The notes beneath the pieces are model-generated. The model did no database searches, was not told the origin of the DNA, and was given only the letters and a program-made list of their open reading frames with translations. From contig NZ_CP121445.1 of NCBI RefSeq assembly GCF_029689925.1, forward strand, positions 1,853,001 to 1,917,000: 64,000 nt of DNA, given 5' to 3'. This DNA comes from Anaerocolumna sp. AGMB13025. GTDB lineage: Bacteria > Bacillota > Clostridia > Lachnospirales > Lachnospiraceae. This document shows positions 25,379 to 33,493 of this stretch, in pieces. The stretch's first letter is position 1, and every line of letters begins with the position of its first letter. The translations under genes and the position numbers were made by a program.

Positions 25379-26410
25379 TTGACTATGGAATTAAGCAAAG
25401 AAGAAATCCTATATAAAAGGTTATATGAAAGGATGCCAGAGGAATGGGAGATACCTGTAAGTGATTGGTCGGAGGTGGTCCACAGGTGTCATAGGAATGG
25501 TATTAAACTTATTCCGGAAAAAGAACCGACAAAAATGGGAAACGTGTTAAACGAAGAAGACTTCTTTCTATCGAGTCAGGAAGAAGTAAAATGCATAAGG
25601 AATTCGCGCTACTGCCCTCCATTTATACATCGGCTGGAATTTATTAAGGTTATCTATGTTCTCAGAGGACAAGTTATCGTGTATCTTAATGATATACAAT
25701 ATGAAATGCAATCGGGTAATTTTTGCATCATTACACCAGGTATAAAACATACGGTTTTTTCTAAGCAGGATGAAGATTCGGTAATTAATATTTTAATGAG
25801 GATCAGTTCGTTCTCCAATGCTTTTTCCGGGATTTTAATGGAACAGAATATTTTATCAGATTTTTTCTGGAGAATTCTATATACAAAACACAGTAACCGA
25901 ATGCTGTTATTTCGCTGCCCCAATGACCCTAAACTGGACCGGTGGGTAGAAAACATATATGTGGAATCAGAGAGAGAATCAGGAGCCAGTAATTTACTGA
26001 TGAAAAGTTATGCGTTAATCTTTTTAGGGATTGTTATGAGGGAACACTTAAACGAGCTGCAGCTGTTAGAAGAACTAATGGATGATGTATACGTACTACC
26101 GGCCATAATTCAGTATATTAAGAATAATATAAAAACGGTTACCATAGAGGAACTTACCAGGAACTTTGAGATGGATGAAAGCGAGTTAAGACACTATGTT
26201 GTCAGAGAAAGCGGTTACACTTTTAACTACCTGCTAAGGGATCTCAGACTACGCAAAGCAGTATATTTGCTAAGAAACACGAGTTTGAGCGTGGAGAGAA
26301 TTATTGAGGAAGTTGGTTACTATAATATAACAAATTTTTACCGTAGTTTCAAAAAGCAGTATGGTAAGACTCCTCAGGAATATCGGGATAAAGAAGGAAT
26401 ACTACTATAA
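25379..26410 (+). CDS. AraC-family transcriptional regulator with cupin-like sensor (paralogue 2)
   Basis: 343 aa, collinear with the 24272 product: shared MERMPEEWE/EEPVRSWEDF-like N-terminus, RNSRYCPPFIHRLEFIKVIYVLRG, SGNFCIITPGIKHTVFSKQDEDSVINIL, and the AraC DNA-binding domain (YTFNYLLRDLRLRKAVYLLRNTSLSVERIIEEVGYYNITNFYRSFKK). AGGAGG is 7 bases before a TTG at 25379; an in-frame ATG follows two codons later with poorer spacing, so TTG initiation is plausible. Tandem AraC paralogues suggest local duplication, perhaps acting as a heteromeric pair. Confidence 0.86.
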   Translation: MTMELSKEEILYKRLYERMPEEWEIPVSDWSEVVHRCHRNGIKLIPEKEPTKMGNVLNEEDFFLSSQEEVKCIRNSRYCPPFIHRLEFIKVIYVLRGQVIVYLNDIQYEMQSGNFCIITPGIKHTVFSKQDEDSVINILMRISSFSNAFSGILMEQNILSDFFWRILYTKHSNRMLLFRCPNDPKLDRWVENIYVESERESGASNLLMKSYALIFLGIVMREHLNELQLLEELMDDVYVLPAIIQYIKNNIKTVTIEELTRNFEMDESELRHYVVRESGYTFNYLLRDLRLRKAVYLLRNTSLSVERIIEEVGYYNITNFYRSFKKQYGKTPQEYRDKEGILL

Positions 26411-26470
26411 AAGATTTTTCGTGATAAGAAGAGTTGCCAAAATTAAATTATTATAATTATTTTTTATCTA

Positions 26471-26499
26471 TTGACAATAAGTGAATGATCGTTTATTAT
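26471..26499 (+). promoter_or_regulatory. tetR promoter with embedded operator
   Basis: Perfect TTGACA (26471-26476), a 17-bp spacer and TATTAT (26494-26499). The spacer and -10 carry AGTGAATGATCGTTTATT (26480-26497). Its reverse complement matches the site before lon at 27156-27173 (AATAAACGA..ATTCA.T). A repressor bound here would cover the promoter. Confidence 0.75.
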
Positions 26500-26521
26500 A
26501 GAACTACGTTGAGGTGATATC

Positions 26522-27088
26522 ATGAGAAAAAAAGATGATGAAAAAGAGAGAAGCATAAAAGAAGCGGTAATCAAACTCATTCTTGAGGAAGGTTTCCATG
26601 GTGCTTCTATTTCAAAAATCGCAAAGATGGCTGGGGTTTCGCCGGCAACTGTATATATTTACTATGAAAACAAAGAAAACATGCTGCAGAATATATATAA
26701 TGAATATTCTGAAGATATATTTGATTATTTACTTAGCTGTGTGGACCTTAAGATGGGCGGGCAGCAGCTTATTGAGATACTAATCAGAAGTTATTACAAC
26801 TACATTATTCAAAATAAGGAAATCTACAGCTTTGTAGAGCAGTTTTCCAACTGTCCCTCTTTAGTCAACAGCTGTTCAGGAAGAAAAGGCATCTGCCATA
26901 TCTACACACTGATTGAGGATATGAAGAAGAATCAGATTATTAAGAATTACCGATATGACAATCTGATGGCGATTATCTTTTATCCGGTTAAAGCCATCGC
27001 AGCAGATAGCCATAAAAGCGAGACTGAGAAAGCAGATTTATTAAAGGAGATGATTGTAATCATACAGAATGCGGTATTAATACAATAG
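26522..27088 (+). CDS. TetR-family transcriptional regulator
   Basis: 188 aa. The N-terminal helix-turn-helix is clear (IKEAVIKLILEEGFHGASISKIAKMAGVSPATVYIYYENKENML), followed by an all-helical ligand domain of the TetR type. GAGGTGA lies 5 bases before the ATG. It probably represses itself, since the operator sits between its own -35 and -10. Through the shared site at 27156 it may also repress the lon gene 106 bases downstream. The inducing ligand is unknown. Confidence 0.9.
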   Translation: MRKKDDEKERSIKEAVIKLILEEGFHGASISKIAKMAGVSPATVYIYYENKENMLQNIYNEYSEDIFDYLLSCVDLKMGGQQLIEILIRSYYNYIIQNKEIYSFVEQFSNCPSLVNSCSGRKGICHIYTLIEDMKKNQIIKNYRYDNLMAIIFYPVKAIAADSHKSETEKADLLKEMIVIIQNAVLIQ

Positions 27089-27155
27089 AAGTTTTCAGCG
27101 AGATGATTTTGTAATAGGAAACCTGCAAAGAATCTCGCAATTATTAATATTCAAT

Positions 27156-27173
27156 AATAAACGAATATTCATT
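27156..27173. promoter_or_regulatory. Putative TetR operator before lon
   Basis: AATAAACGAATATTCATT is near-palindromic (AAAYGAAT/ATTCRTTT) and lies 20 bases before the lon start. It shares 15 or more positions with the reverse complement of the site inside the tetR promoter. Confidence 0.65.
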
Positions 27174-27193
27174 TAAAGGGAAAGGATGATAGT

Positions 27194-29569
27194 ATGTCAG
27201 AAAAGAATAATAACATGGGAATTGTTTTTCCCGTATCCAATACGGTTTTATTGCCAGGGGTTGCAACAAAGTTTTTCATAAAAACACCGGAAGATGGGCA
27301 GCTGAAATTTCTAAATGATGAGAATAGTACTAATATTGCCTTGCCATTAAAACAGAATTTAGGGCAAAAAAATCTAAAAGCTGAGGATTTTTACCGTCTG
27401 GGGGTAATATTTGAAGTTCATGATACCCAGAAAACAGACAAGGGTATGCTGCTTACTGTTCATATTACCGAAAGGGTAGAAGTAAAGGAAATAAATATTG
27501 AAAGCGGGCTGATTTTAGCAGAATATGAGGTCGCCCCGGATAAAACAGACTTAGACCATAAGAGTCAGGAGGATATGCTTGACTATTTAAAGAAAGTAAT
27601 CCGTGATATCAGTGCAAAATTCCAGGGTGGGGAACAGTATATCAGGATTGTGGACGAGTTTAAGGATTTAAACAGTCTTATTGTATATTTAAGTCAGTAT
27701 ATCCCTGTTTCCAATGAAGAAAGGTATGAACTGCTGGAAATAGAATCTTTAAAAGATAGAAGCCTTCGGTTTATGGATCATCTGCTAAAACAGAAGGAAG
27801 CCATTGAATTGCAATTACAGATTTCAGAGAAATTCTCCGAAAAAGCCAATAAATATTACAGGGAATCCGTTCTCAGGGAGCAGTTGAAAGCCATTCAGGA
27901 GGAATTAAATGAAGGGAATGAGGACGAGAATAAAAAAGATAAGGATTATCTAACCAGAATTAAAGAAGCTCAGATGCCGTCTGATATTGAAAAGAGCGCA
28001 CTGGAAGAACTGGATAAATTAAATGCCCAGGGACCTAACAGTTCCGAGTATAATGTTATCCGCAATTATCTGGAACTTCTGGTACAGCTTCCCTGGAAAA
28101 AAACCGAACAAAGTGCGATTGATTTGGGCAAGGCCAGACAGACACTGGATGAACAGCACTATGGACTGACCAAGGTTAAAGACCGTATTATTCAACATTT
28201 GGCTGTTATGAAACTGAAAAATGATAAAAAAGGCTCCATACTTTTACTGGTGGGACCTCCCGGTACCGGTAAAACCAGTCTTGGCAGAAGTATTGCAGAA
28301 GCACTGGAGAGAGAGTATATCCGGTTGAGTTTAGGCGGCATCCGTGATGAAGCTGAAATCCGGGGGCACCGAAGGACTTATATCGGGGCTATGCCGGGCA
28401 GAATTATTCAAAGCATCAAAAAGGCAGGAACGAATAATCCGGTCATGGTTCTTGATGAGGTGGACAAGCTGATGACCGGCGGCTACAGTGGAGACCCTGC
28501 CAGCGCTTTACTGGAAGTGCTTGATCCGGAGCAAAACAACAGCTTTACCGATCATTATCTGGATCTTCCCTTTGATTTGTCCGATGTTTTCTTTATTGCC
28601 ACGGCAAATTCCCTGGAAAGTATACCGGGACCGTTGCTAGACCGAATGGAAGTGATTCAGGTTTCCAGTTATACTGTGGATGAAAAATTCCATATCGGAA
28701 AAAATTATCTAATACCGGCGGTTTTAGAAGAACACGGCTTGACAAAAGATCAGCTGGTGATAGAAGATGAAATTCTTTATAAAATCATCAATGACTATAC
28801 TTTAGAAGCCGGAGTCAGAGGATTGAAAAAACAACTGGCAGCCCTTGCCAGAGTGGCTTCTGAGAAGATAGTTTCAAATAAAGCAGAGCTGCCTTATAAG
28901 ATTTTGGCAGAGGAACTAGAGGAACTTCTTGGCAGACAGGTTTCCAGACATGACAAAGCCCAGCAGGATAATCCGCCGGGAGTTGTTACCGGACTAGCCT
29001 GGACCCCGGTAGGCGGCGAAATCTTATTTATTGAAGCTACAGATATGCCAGGAAACGGAGAGGTTATGCTGACTGGTAAACTAGGAGATGTAATGAAGGA
29101 ATCAGCCAGAATTTCTTTAAGTCTGTTAAAATCAAGGCTGCCTCTTAATACGGTAAACTTTAAAGAAAGGGACCTTCATATCCATGTACCCTCCGGAGCG
29201 GTTCCCAAAGACGGTCCCTCCGCCGGAATTGCATTATTCACTGCTCTTGCTTCCCTGATTACAGGTCAGAAAGTGGATTCCAAAATTGCCATGACCGGTG
29301 AGATAACCTTAAGAGGTGCCGTACTTCCCATCGGAGGCTTAAAGGAAAAATTACTGGGTGCCCAAAGAGCAGGTATTAATAAAGTTCTTATACCTAGAGA
29401 CAATCTGATTGATTTAAAGGATGTGCCGGAAGAAGTTAAGAACCAGCTTACCGTGATACCGGTTGAAACCATTGAAGATGTACTGAAAGAAACGCTGGGA
29501 ATATCCCTGCCGAGAATTGAGCATATGTTTCTGCAAAAGGAAATTAAAGGTTTTTATAAGGAAGCATAA
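27194..29569 (+). CDS. lon: ATP-dependent protease Lon
   Basis: 791 aa, full length for LonA. The N-terminal substrate-binding domain starts GIVFPVSNTVLLPGVATKFF, followed by a coiled-coil middle (LREQLKAIQEELNEG). The AAA+ module has Walker A GPPGTGKTS (Lys360), Walker B PVMVLDEVDKL and sensor residues. The protease domain has nucleophile Ser676 in PKDGPSAG and the general-base Lys in GGLKEK (residue 717-719). It degrades damaged and regulatory proteins in the cytoplasm. The N-domain is less conserved than the AAA+ part. Its location next to a TetR gene with a shared operator, rather than in the usual clpX-lon-engB context, suggests an accessory, separately induced copy; a second lon elsewhere is expected but not visible here. 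Confidence 0.95.
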   Translation: MSEKNNNMGIVFPVSNTVLLPGVATKFFIKTPEDGQLKFLNDENSTNIALPLKQNLGQKNLKAEDFYRLGVIFEVHDTQKTDKGMLLTVHITERVEVKEINIESGLILAEYEVAPDKTDLDHKSQEDMLDYLKKVIRDISAKFQGGEQYIRIVDEFKDLNSLIVYLSQYIPVSNEERYELLEIESLKDRSLRFMDHLLKQKEAIELQLQISEKFSEKANKYYRESVLREQLKAIQEELNEGNEDENKKDKDYLTRIKEAQMPSDIEKSALEELDKLNAQGPNSSEYNVIRNYLELLVQLPWKKTEQSAIDLGKARQTLDEQHYGLTKVKDRIIQHLAVMKLKNDKKGSILLLVGPPGTGKTSLGRSIAEALEREYIRLSLGGIRDEAEIRGHRRTYIGAMPGRIIQSIKKAGTNNPVMVLDEVDKLMTGGYSGDPASALLEVLDPEQNNSFTDHYLDLPFDLSDVFFIATANSLESIPGPLLDRMEVIQVSSYTVDEKFHIGKNYLIPAVLEEHGLTKDQLVIEDEILYKIINDYTLEAGVRGLKKQLAALARVASEKIVSNKAELPYKILAEELEELLGRQVSRHDKAQQDNPPGVVTGLAWTPVGGEILFIEATDMPGNGEVMLTGKLGDVMKESARISLSLLKSRLPLNTVNFKERDLHIHVPSGAVPKDGPSAGIALFTALASLITGQKVDSKIAMTGEITLRGAVLPIGGLKEKLLGAQRAGINKVLIPRDNLIDLKDVPEEVKNQLTVIPVETIEDVLKETLGISLPRIEHMFLQKEIKGFYKEA

Positions 29570-29614
29570 ATCATCAAGAGTTTTGACAGTAACTTAAATA
29601 TTATAAACTACGAG

Positions 29615-29650
29615 ATTCCCCCTAAGCCATATGGTTTGGGGGGATTTCTT
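29615..29650 (+). terminator. Terminator after lon
   Basis: ATTCCCCCTAAGCCAT pairs with ATGGTTTGGGGGGAT and is followed by TTCTTTGT. Confidence 0.8.
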
Positions 29651-29800
29651 TGTATAAACCCTCAAAAGGTCATATAAAACAAGTTTTAGATAGAGTGTTA
29701 AATAAAGTGATGAATTGTATAATAAATTTGTACACAACGTACAAAACATCCGGATTGTATAAATGTTGCCATGGTAAAAATGTGAAGGAGGAACAAGTTT

Positions 29801-31471
29801 ATGAAAAGATTATTGGCGGTATTAATGTTGGCCGTACTTATGATGTCCTTATTGGCCGGCTGCGGCGATAAAGGTACTAAAAATGCATCAACAGCAAAAG
29901 GGGATAAAGCAGCATCTAATGAAGATAAAATAACTTCCAAGGCGGAAGGTCTAATTCCCATAACCTTCTCTCGTGCACAAGATTCCTCAATGGAAACAGA
30001 TATCTTTGCTAAAATGAAGGATACAACCTATGAGAAAAATCTGTGGACTGAATTAATTGCAGAGAAACTTGGGTATGATGTGAAGTATTTGTGGATAGCA
30101 TCAAGCGCAGATTTACAGACCCAGAAATTTAATGCGGCGATGGCTTCCGGGGAGATTCCGGATATTGTCTGTGTTGGAAAATCAGATTTAAAGCAGCTGG
30201 TAGAATCAGATTTGGTTATTGATTTAAAGCCTTACTTTGACAAGTATGCAAGCGACTTTGTTAAAAACCTGATTACTTCGGCGGGGGATGCAAGCATAAA
30301 GGCTGCAACGTACGAGGGTGTCCAGTATGGCCTTCCTTATGTGGATTGTGATCTGGAAACAGCGCAGATGCTCTGGCTTCGTCAGGATTGGCTGGAGAAA
30401 CTGAATCTTGAAGCACCTAAGTCGCTAGATGAATTAAAGAAGATTCTCAAAGCATTTAAGGAATATGCGGGAGACGGTGGGGTTGGTCTTTCGATAAGCA
30501 GTGATATTTATGGTAATACCTTTGATATCAAAGGCTGGACCAATGCTTATGGCGCATATCCGGGATATTGGATTAAGGATGCAGGCGGAAATCTCGAATA
30601 TGGCAGCACGACACCGAAGATGAAAGAAGCCCTGGGCGGTCTAGCCGAGTTATATAAAGAGGGGCTTCTGGATTCGGAATTCTATGTAAATGACAGCGAT
30701 AAAGCCAAGGAAGCTTTAGTAAACGGCAAGTGCGGTGCCATGTATGGTTATCATGCAGCCTCTTTGTGGCCCCTGCAGGACACCGTTGATGCAGATCCGA
30801 ATGCGGACTGGATGCCTTATATGCTGCCTATGAAAGAAGCAGGAGAAAAAATCACTCCGGGTATACATATGTGTACCGGAAGCTGGTATGCAGTCAGTAA
30901 AAACTGCAAAAATCCGGAGGCTTTAATCCAAATGCTCAATCTTTACTGTGAAAAGGTTTTGGATCCTGAATTAAACGAATATAAAGTATACGCAAACCCC
31001 GGGGATGGTTTGGAAGGTGTATGGAGACTTTCTCCTGTCACCATTAACAGTCCCAATAAGAACCAGGTAACAGCCCAGGCAATTGCAGAACCTTTAAAAA
31101 CTGGGGATCCCGGAAAACTTACCGGCGAACAGTATTCCATGTGGGATTATAGTTATAAGGCGTTACAAGGTGATAAAACTTTATGGGGCTGGAACAGGGT
31201 TTTTGGTGAAAATGGCTCTCAGCAGTTACTGATGGCTTACCAGAACAGCAGTAATGTTGAACTGGTATACGATAATTTTGTTGGTGCACCGGGAGAAATT
31301 ATGGCCTCCACCAAGTCTACGCTGGATGATATGCTGGATCAGGAATTCCTTAAGATAATTGCAGGCCAGAGTTCCCTGGATTCTTTTGATAAAGTGGTAA
31401 GTGACTGGAAAGCTGCCGGCGGAGATAAGATTACAGCTGAGGTAAATGAATGGTATTCCGATAATAAATAA
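29801..31471 (+). CDS. Extracellular sugar-binding lipoprotein of ABC importer
   Basis: 556 aa. The signal peptide ends in the lipobox LAGC (Cys21), followed by a Lys/Ala/Ser linker to about residue 50. The mature part is a family-1 solute-binding protein of the long LplA/YtcQ type (MASGEIPDIVCVGKSDLKQLVESDLVIDL; WLRQDWLEKLNLEAPKSLDEL; CGAMYGYHAASLWPLQD). GGAGG lies 7 bases before the ATG. It is first in an operon with two permeases and a GH78 rhamnosidase, so the likely ligand is a rhamnose-containing oligosaccharide from pectin or a glycoside. A folded segment (31523-31561) separates it from the permease genes. Confidence 0.9.
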   Translation: MKRLLAVLMLAVLMMSLLAGCGDKGTKNASTAKGDKAASNEDKITSKAEGLIPITFSRAQDSSMETDIFAKMKDTTYEKNLWTELIAEKLGYDVKYLWIASSADLQTQKFNAAMASGEIPDIVCVGKSDLKQLVESDLVIDLKPYFDKYASDFVKNLITSAGDASIKAATYEGVQYGLPYVDCDLETAQMLWLRQDWLEKLNLEAPKSLDELKKILKAFKEYAGDGGVGLSISSDIYGNTFDIKGWTNAYGAYPGYWIKDAGGNLEYGSTTPKMKEALGGLAELYKEGLLDSEFYVNDSDKAKEALVNGKCGAMYGYHAASLWPLQDTVDADPNADWMPYMLPMKEAGEKITPGIHMCTGSWYAVSKNCKNPEALIQMLNLYCEKVLDPELNEYKVYANPGDGLEGVWRLSPVTINSPNKNQVTAQAIAEPLKTGDPGKLTGEQYSMWDYSYKALQGDKTLWGWNRVFGENGSQQLLMAYQNSSNVELVYDNFVGAPGEIMASTKSTLDDMLDQEFLKIIAGQSSLDSFDKVVSDWKAAGGDKITAEVNEWYSDNK

Positions 31472-31522
31472 CAAATTTAGTGTGATAAGCTGACCGAAAG
31501 AGGCTGTCGCAGGTTCCCTCAT

Positions 31523-31561
31523 CCATCCTCCAGCTGTAAGTAGTCAGAAGCAGGAGGATGG
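31523..31561 (+). promoter_or_regulatory. Intercistronic hairpin between binding-protein and permease genes
   Basis: CCATCCTCC pairs with GGAGGATGG around a 21-base loop, without a T-run. Its position matches the 14907-14999 stem in the second importer, suggesting mRNA stabilisation upstream of it or attenuation downstream. Confidence 0.6.
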
Positions 31562-31592
31562 AAAAAAGCATGTCATGGAGGATGATTAGGCA

Positions 31593-32540
31593 ATGGGTGT
31601 TAATAGGAACAATAATAAAAGATATGTAAAAAGAAAATATACCTTATCAGTATTCAGAAGGGAACTGCCCTTGCATTTAATGCTCCTGCCGGGACTGATA
31701 CTAATTGCAGTATTTAGTTACACACCAATGGCAGGTTTGGTTATGGCTTTTCAGAAGTTCATTCCGAGTAAAGGGATGTTTGGAAACCAAAAATGGGTAG
31801 GTTTTGACAACTTTACCTATGTATTCGGACTGCCCGGTTTTGATCAGGCTATTAAGAATACAATTATTATTGCATTTTGGAAAATCCTTCTGGGATTACT
31901 TATTCCAATCATTTTTGCGCTGCTGTTAAATGAAATACATAGTAATGGTTTTAAAAGAACGGTACAGACCGTCGTTTATTTACCATATTTTCTATCCTGG
32001 GTTGTTCTTGGAGGTATTTTTCTGGATATGCTTTCGCCAAGTACGGGTATTGTTAATCATATCCTTCACCAGTTTGGAGTCCAGGACATATTCTTCCTGG
32101 GAGACAACCGCTATTTTAAGCCGACACTGATTACCACAGACATATGGAAAAATTTTGGCTATGGAGCAATTGTGTATCTGGCTGCAATTCTTGGTATTGA
32201 TACGGATCTTTATGAAGCGGCACAGATTGACGGTGCCAACCGTTGGAGGCAGACCTGGCATGTGACTCTCCCAGGTATGAGGATGATTATTGTACTGATG
32301 TTGGTTTTAAGTCTTGGAAATGTATTAAATGCAGGATTTGATCAAGTATTTAACCTGTATAGCAAAGCAGTTTATGAATCAGGGGATATACTGGATACGT
32401 TTGTCTACCGGATGGGTCTGATTGACGCTCAGTATGGACCGGCTACCGCAGTCGGATTATTTAAATCGATTATTTCCACAATATTTATTTCGGTATCTTA
32501 CTATTTGGCTCATAAATTTGCGGATTACCGCATTTTCTAA
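31593..32540 (+). CDS. ABC sugar importer permease, LplB type
   Basis: 315 aa, six membrane segments. Features are LPLHLMLLPGLILIAVFSYTPMAG at the N-terminus, YEAAQIDGANRWRQTWHVTLPGM as EAA loop and a C-terminal ADYRIF. GGAGG lies 11 bases before the ATG. The first codons (ATGGGTGTTAAT) resemble the conserved word seen at the end of the structured leaders elsewhere in the window. It works with the permease at 32555 and the binding protein at 29801. Confidence 0.92.
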   Translation: MGVNRNNNKRYVKRKYTLSVFRRELPLHLMLLPGLILIAVFSYTPMAGLVMAFQKFIPSKGMFGNQKWVGFDNFTYVFGLPGFDQAIKNTIIIAFWKILLGLLIPIIFALLLNEIHSNGFKRTVQTVVYLPYFLSWVVLGGIFLDMLSPSTGIVNHILHQFGVQDIFFLGDNRYFKPTLITTDIWKNFGYGAIVYLAAILGIDTDLYEAAQIDGANRWRQTWHVTLPGMRMIIVLMLVLSLGNVLNAGFDQVFNLYSKAVYESGDILDTFVYRMGLIDAQYGPATAVGLFKSIISTIFISVSYYLAHKFADYRIF

Positions 32541-32554
32541 AGGAGGGAAACAGA

Positions 32555-33436
32555 ATGAAAAAATTGACTAAGGGAAGACTTATTTTTCAAATAATCAATT
32601 ATACAATATTGGTTATTTTGGCTGCACTGTGTCTGTTTCCCTTATTGAATATACTTGCAATGTCATTTTCAAGTGCGACAGCAGTATCTGCAGGCAAGGT
32701 ATCCTTATTGCCGGTGGATTTTAATATACATGCGTATGAGTATGTAATTGGGAAAAAAGATTTCTGGATTTCATTGTTAAAGTCAGTGGAAAGAGTGATC
32801 ATCGGTGTACCCTTGATGATGTTAATTACCATTATGACAGCATATCCGTTGTCTAAAGATAAGAATCAACTTAGATTACGAGGTGTGTATGTCTGGTTAT
32901 TTTTCTTTACCATGCTGTTTTCAGGAGGATTGATTCCGGGTTATATGCTGATTCAGAATCTGCATATGATGGATACCATCTGGGCATTGATTTTACCTTT
33001 GGCGGTGCCGGTTTACAATATTGTATTAATGTTAAATTTCTTTCGGGGAATTCCAAAGGAATTAGAGGAAGCTTCCCTGATTGACGGAGCAAATCAGTTT
33101 CAGACCTGCTTTCGTATCTATGTACCCTGTGCAAAGCCATCTATTGCAACACTGACCCTATTTTCTTTTATCACACATTGGAACAGCTATTTTGACGGAT
33201 TGATTTTTTCTAACTTTCCGGACAGCTATCCTTTAGCATCGTTTTTGTATACAGTGGTGGTAAAAAGGGATATGAGCCTGCTAAGCATAGACCAGTATAA
33301 AGCATTATCCATGATTGATGACCGGACGATTCGGTGTGCACAGATTTTCATCGCATTAATACCAATCATGCTGATCTATCCTTTTGCACAAAAGTATTTT
33401 GTAAAGGGTATGACAGTAGGAGCAGTAAAAGGATAA
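32555..33436 (+). CDS. ABC sugar importer permease, YtcP type
   Basis: 293 aa, six membrane segments. The EAA loop is LEEASLIDGANQFQTCFRIYVPCAKP and the C-terminus is FVKGMTVGAVKG. AGGAGG sits 7 bases before the ATG, 14 bases after the partner gene. As with the other two importers, no ATP-binding gene is nearby. Confidence 0.92.
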   Translation: MKKLTKGRLIFQIINYTILVILAALCLFPLLNILAMSFSSATAVSAGKVSLLPVDFNIHAYEYVIGKKDFWISLLKSVERVIIGVPLMMLITIMTAYPLSKDKNQLRLRGVYVWLFFFTMLFSGGLIPGYMLIQNLHMMDTIWALILPLAVPVYNIVLMLNFFRGIPKELEEASLIDGANQFQTCFRIYVPCAKPSIATLTLFSFITHWNSYFDGLIFSNFPDSYPLASFLYTVVVKRDMSLLSIDQYKALSMIDDRTIRCAQIFIALIPIMLIYPFAQKYFVKGMTVGAVKG

Positions 33437-33493
33437 ATAGTGATACAGTTAAAGAATAAGACAGTTAAAATGAAAGACGAGGGATTATAATAG

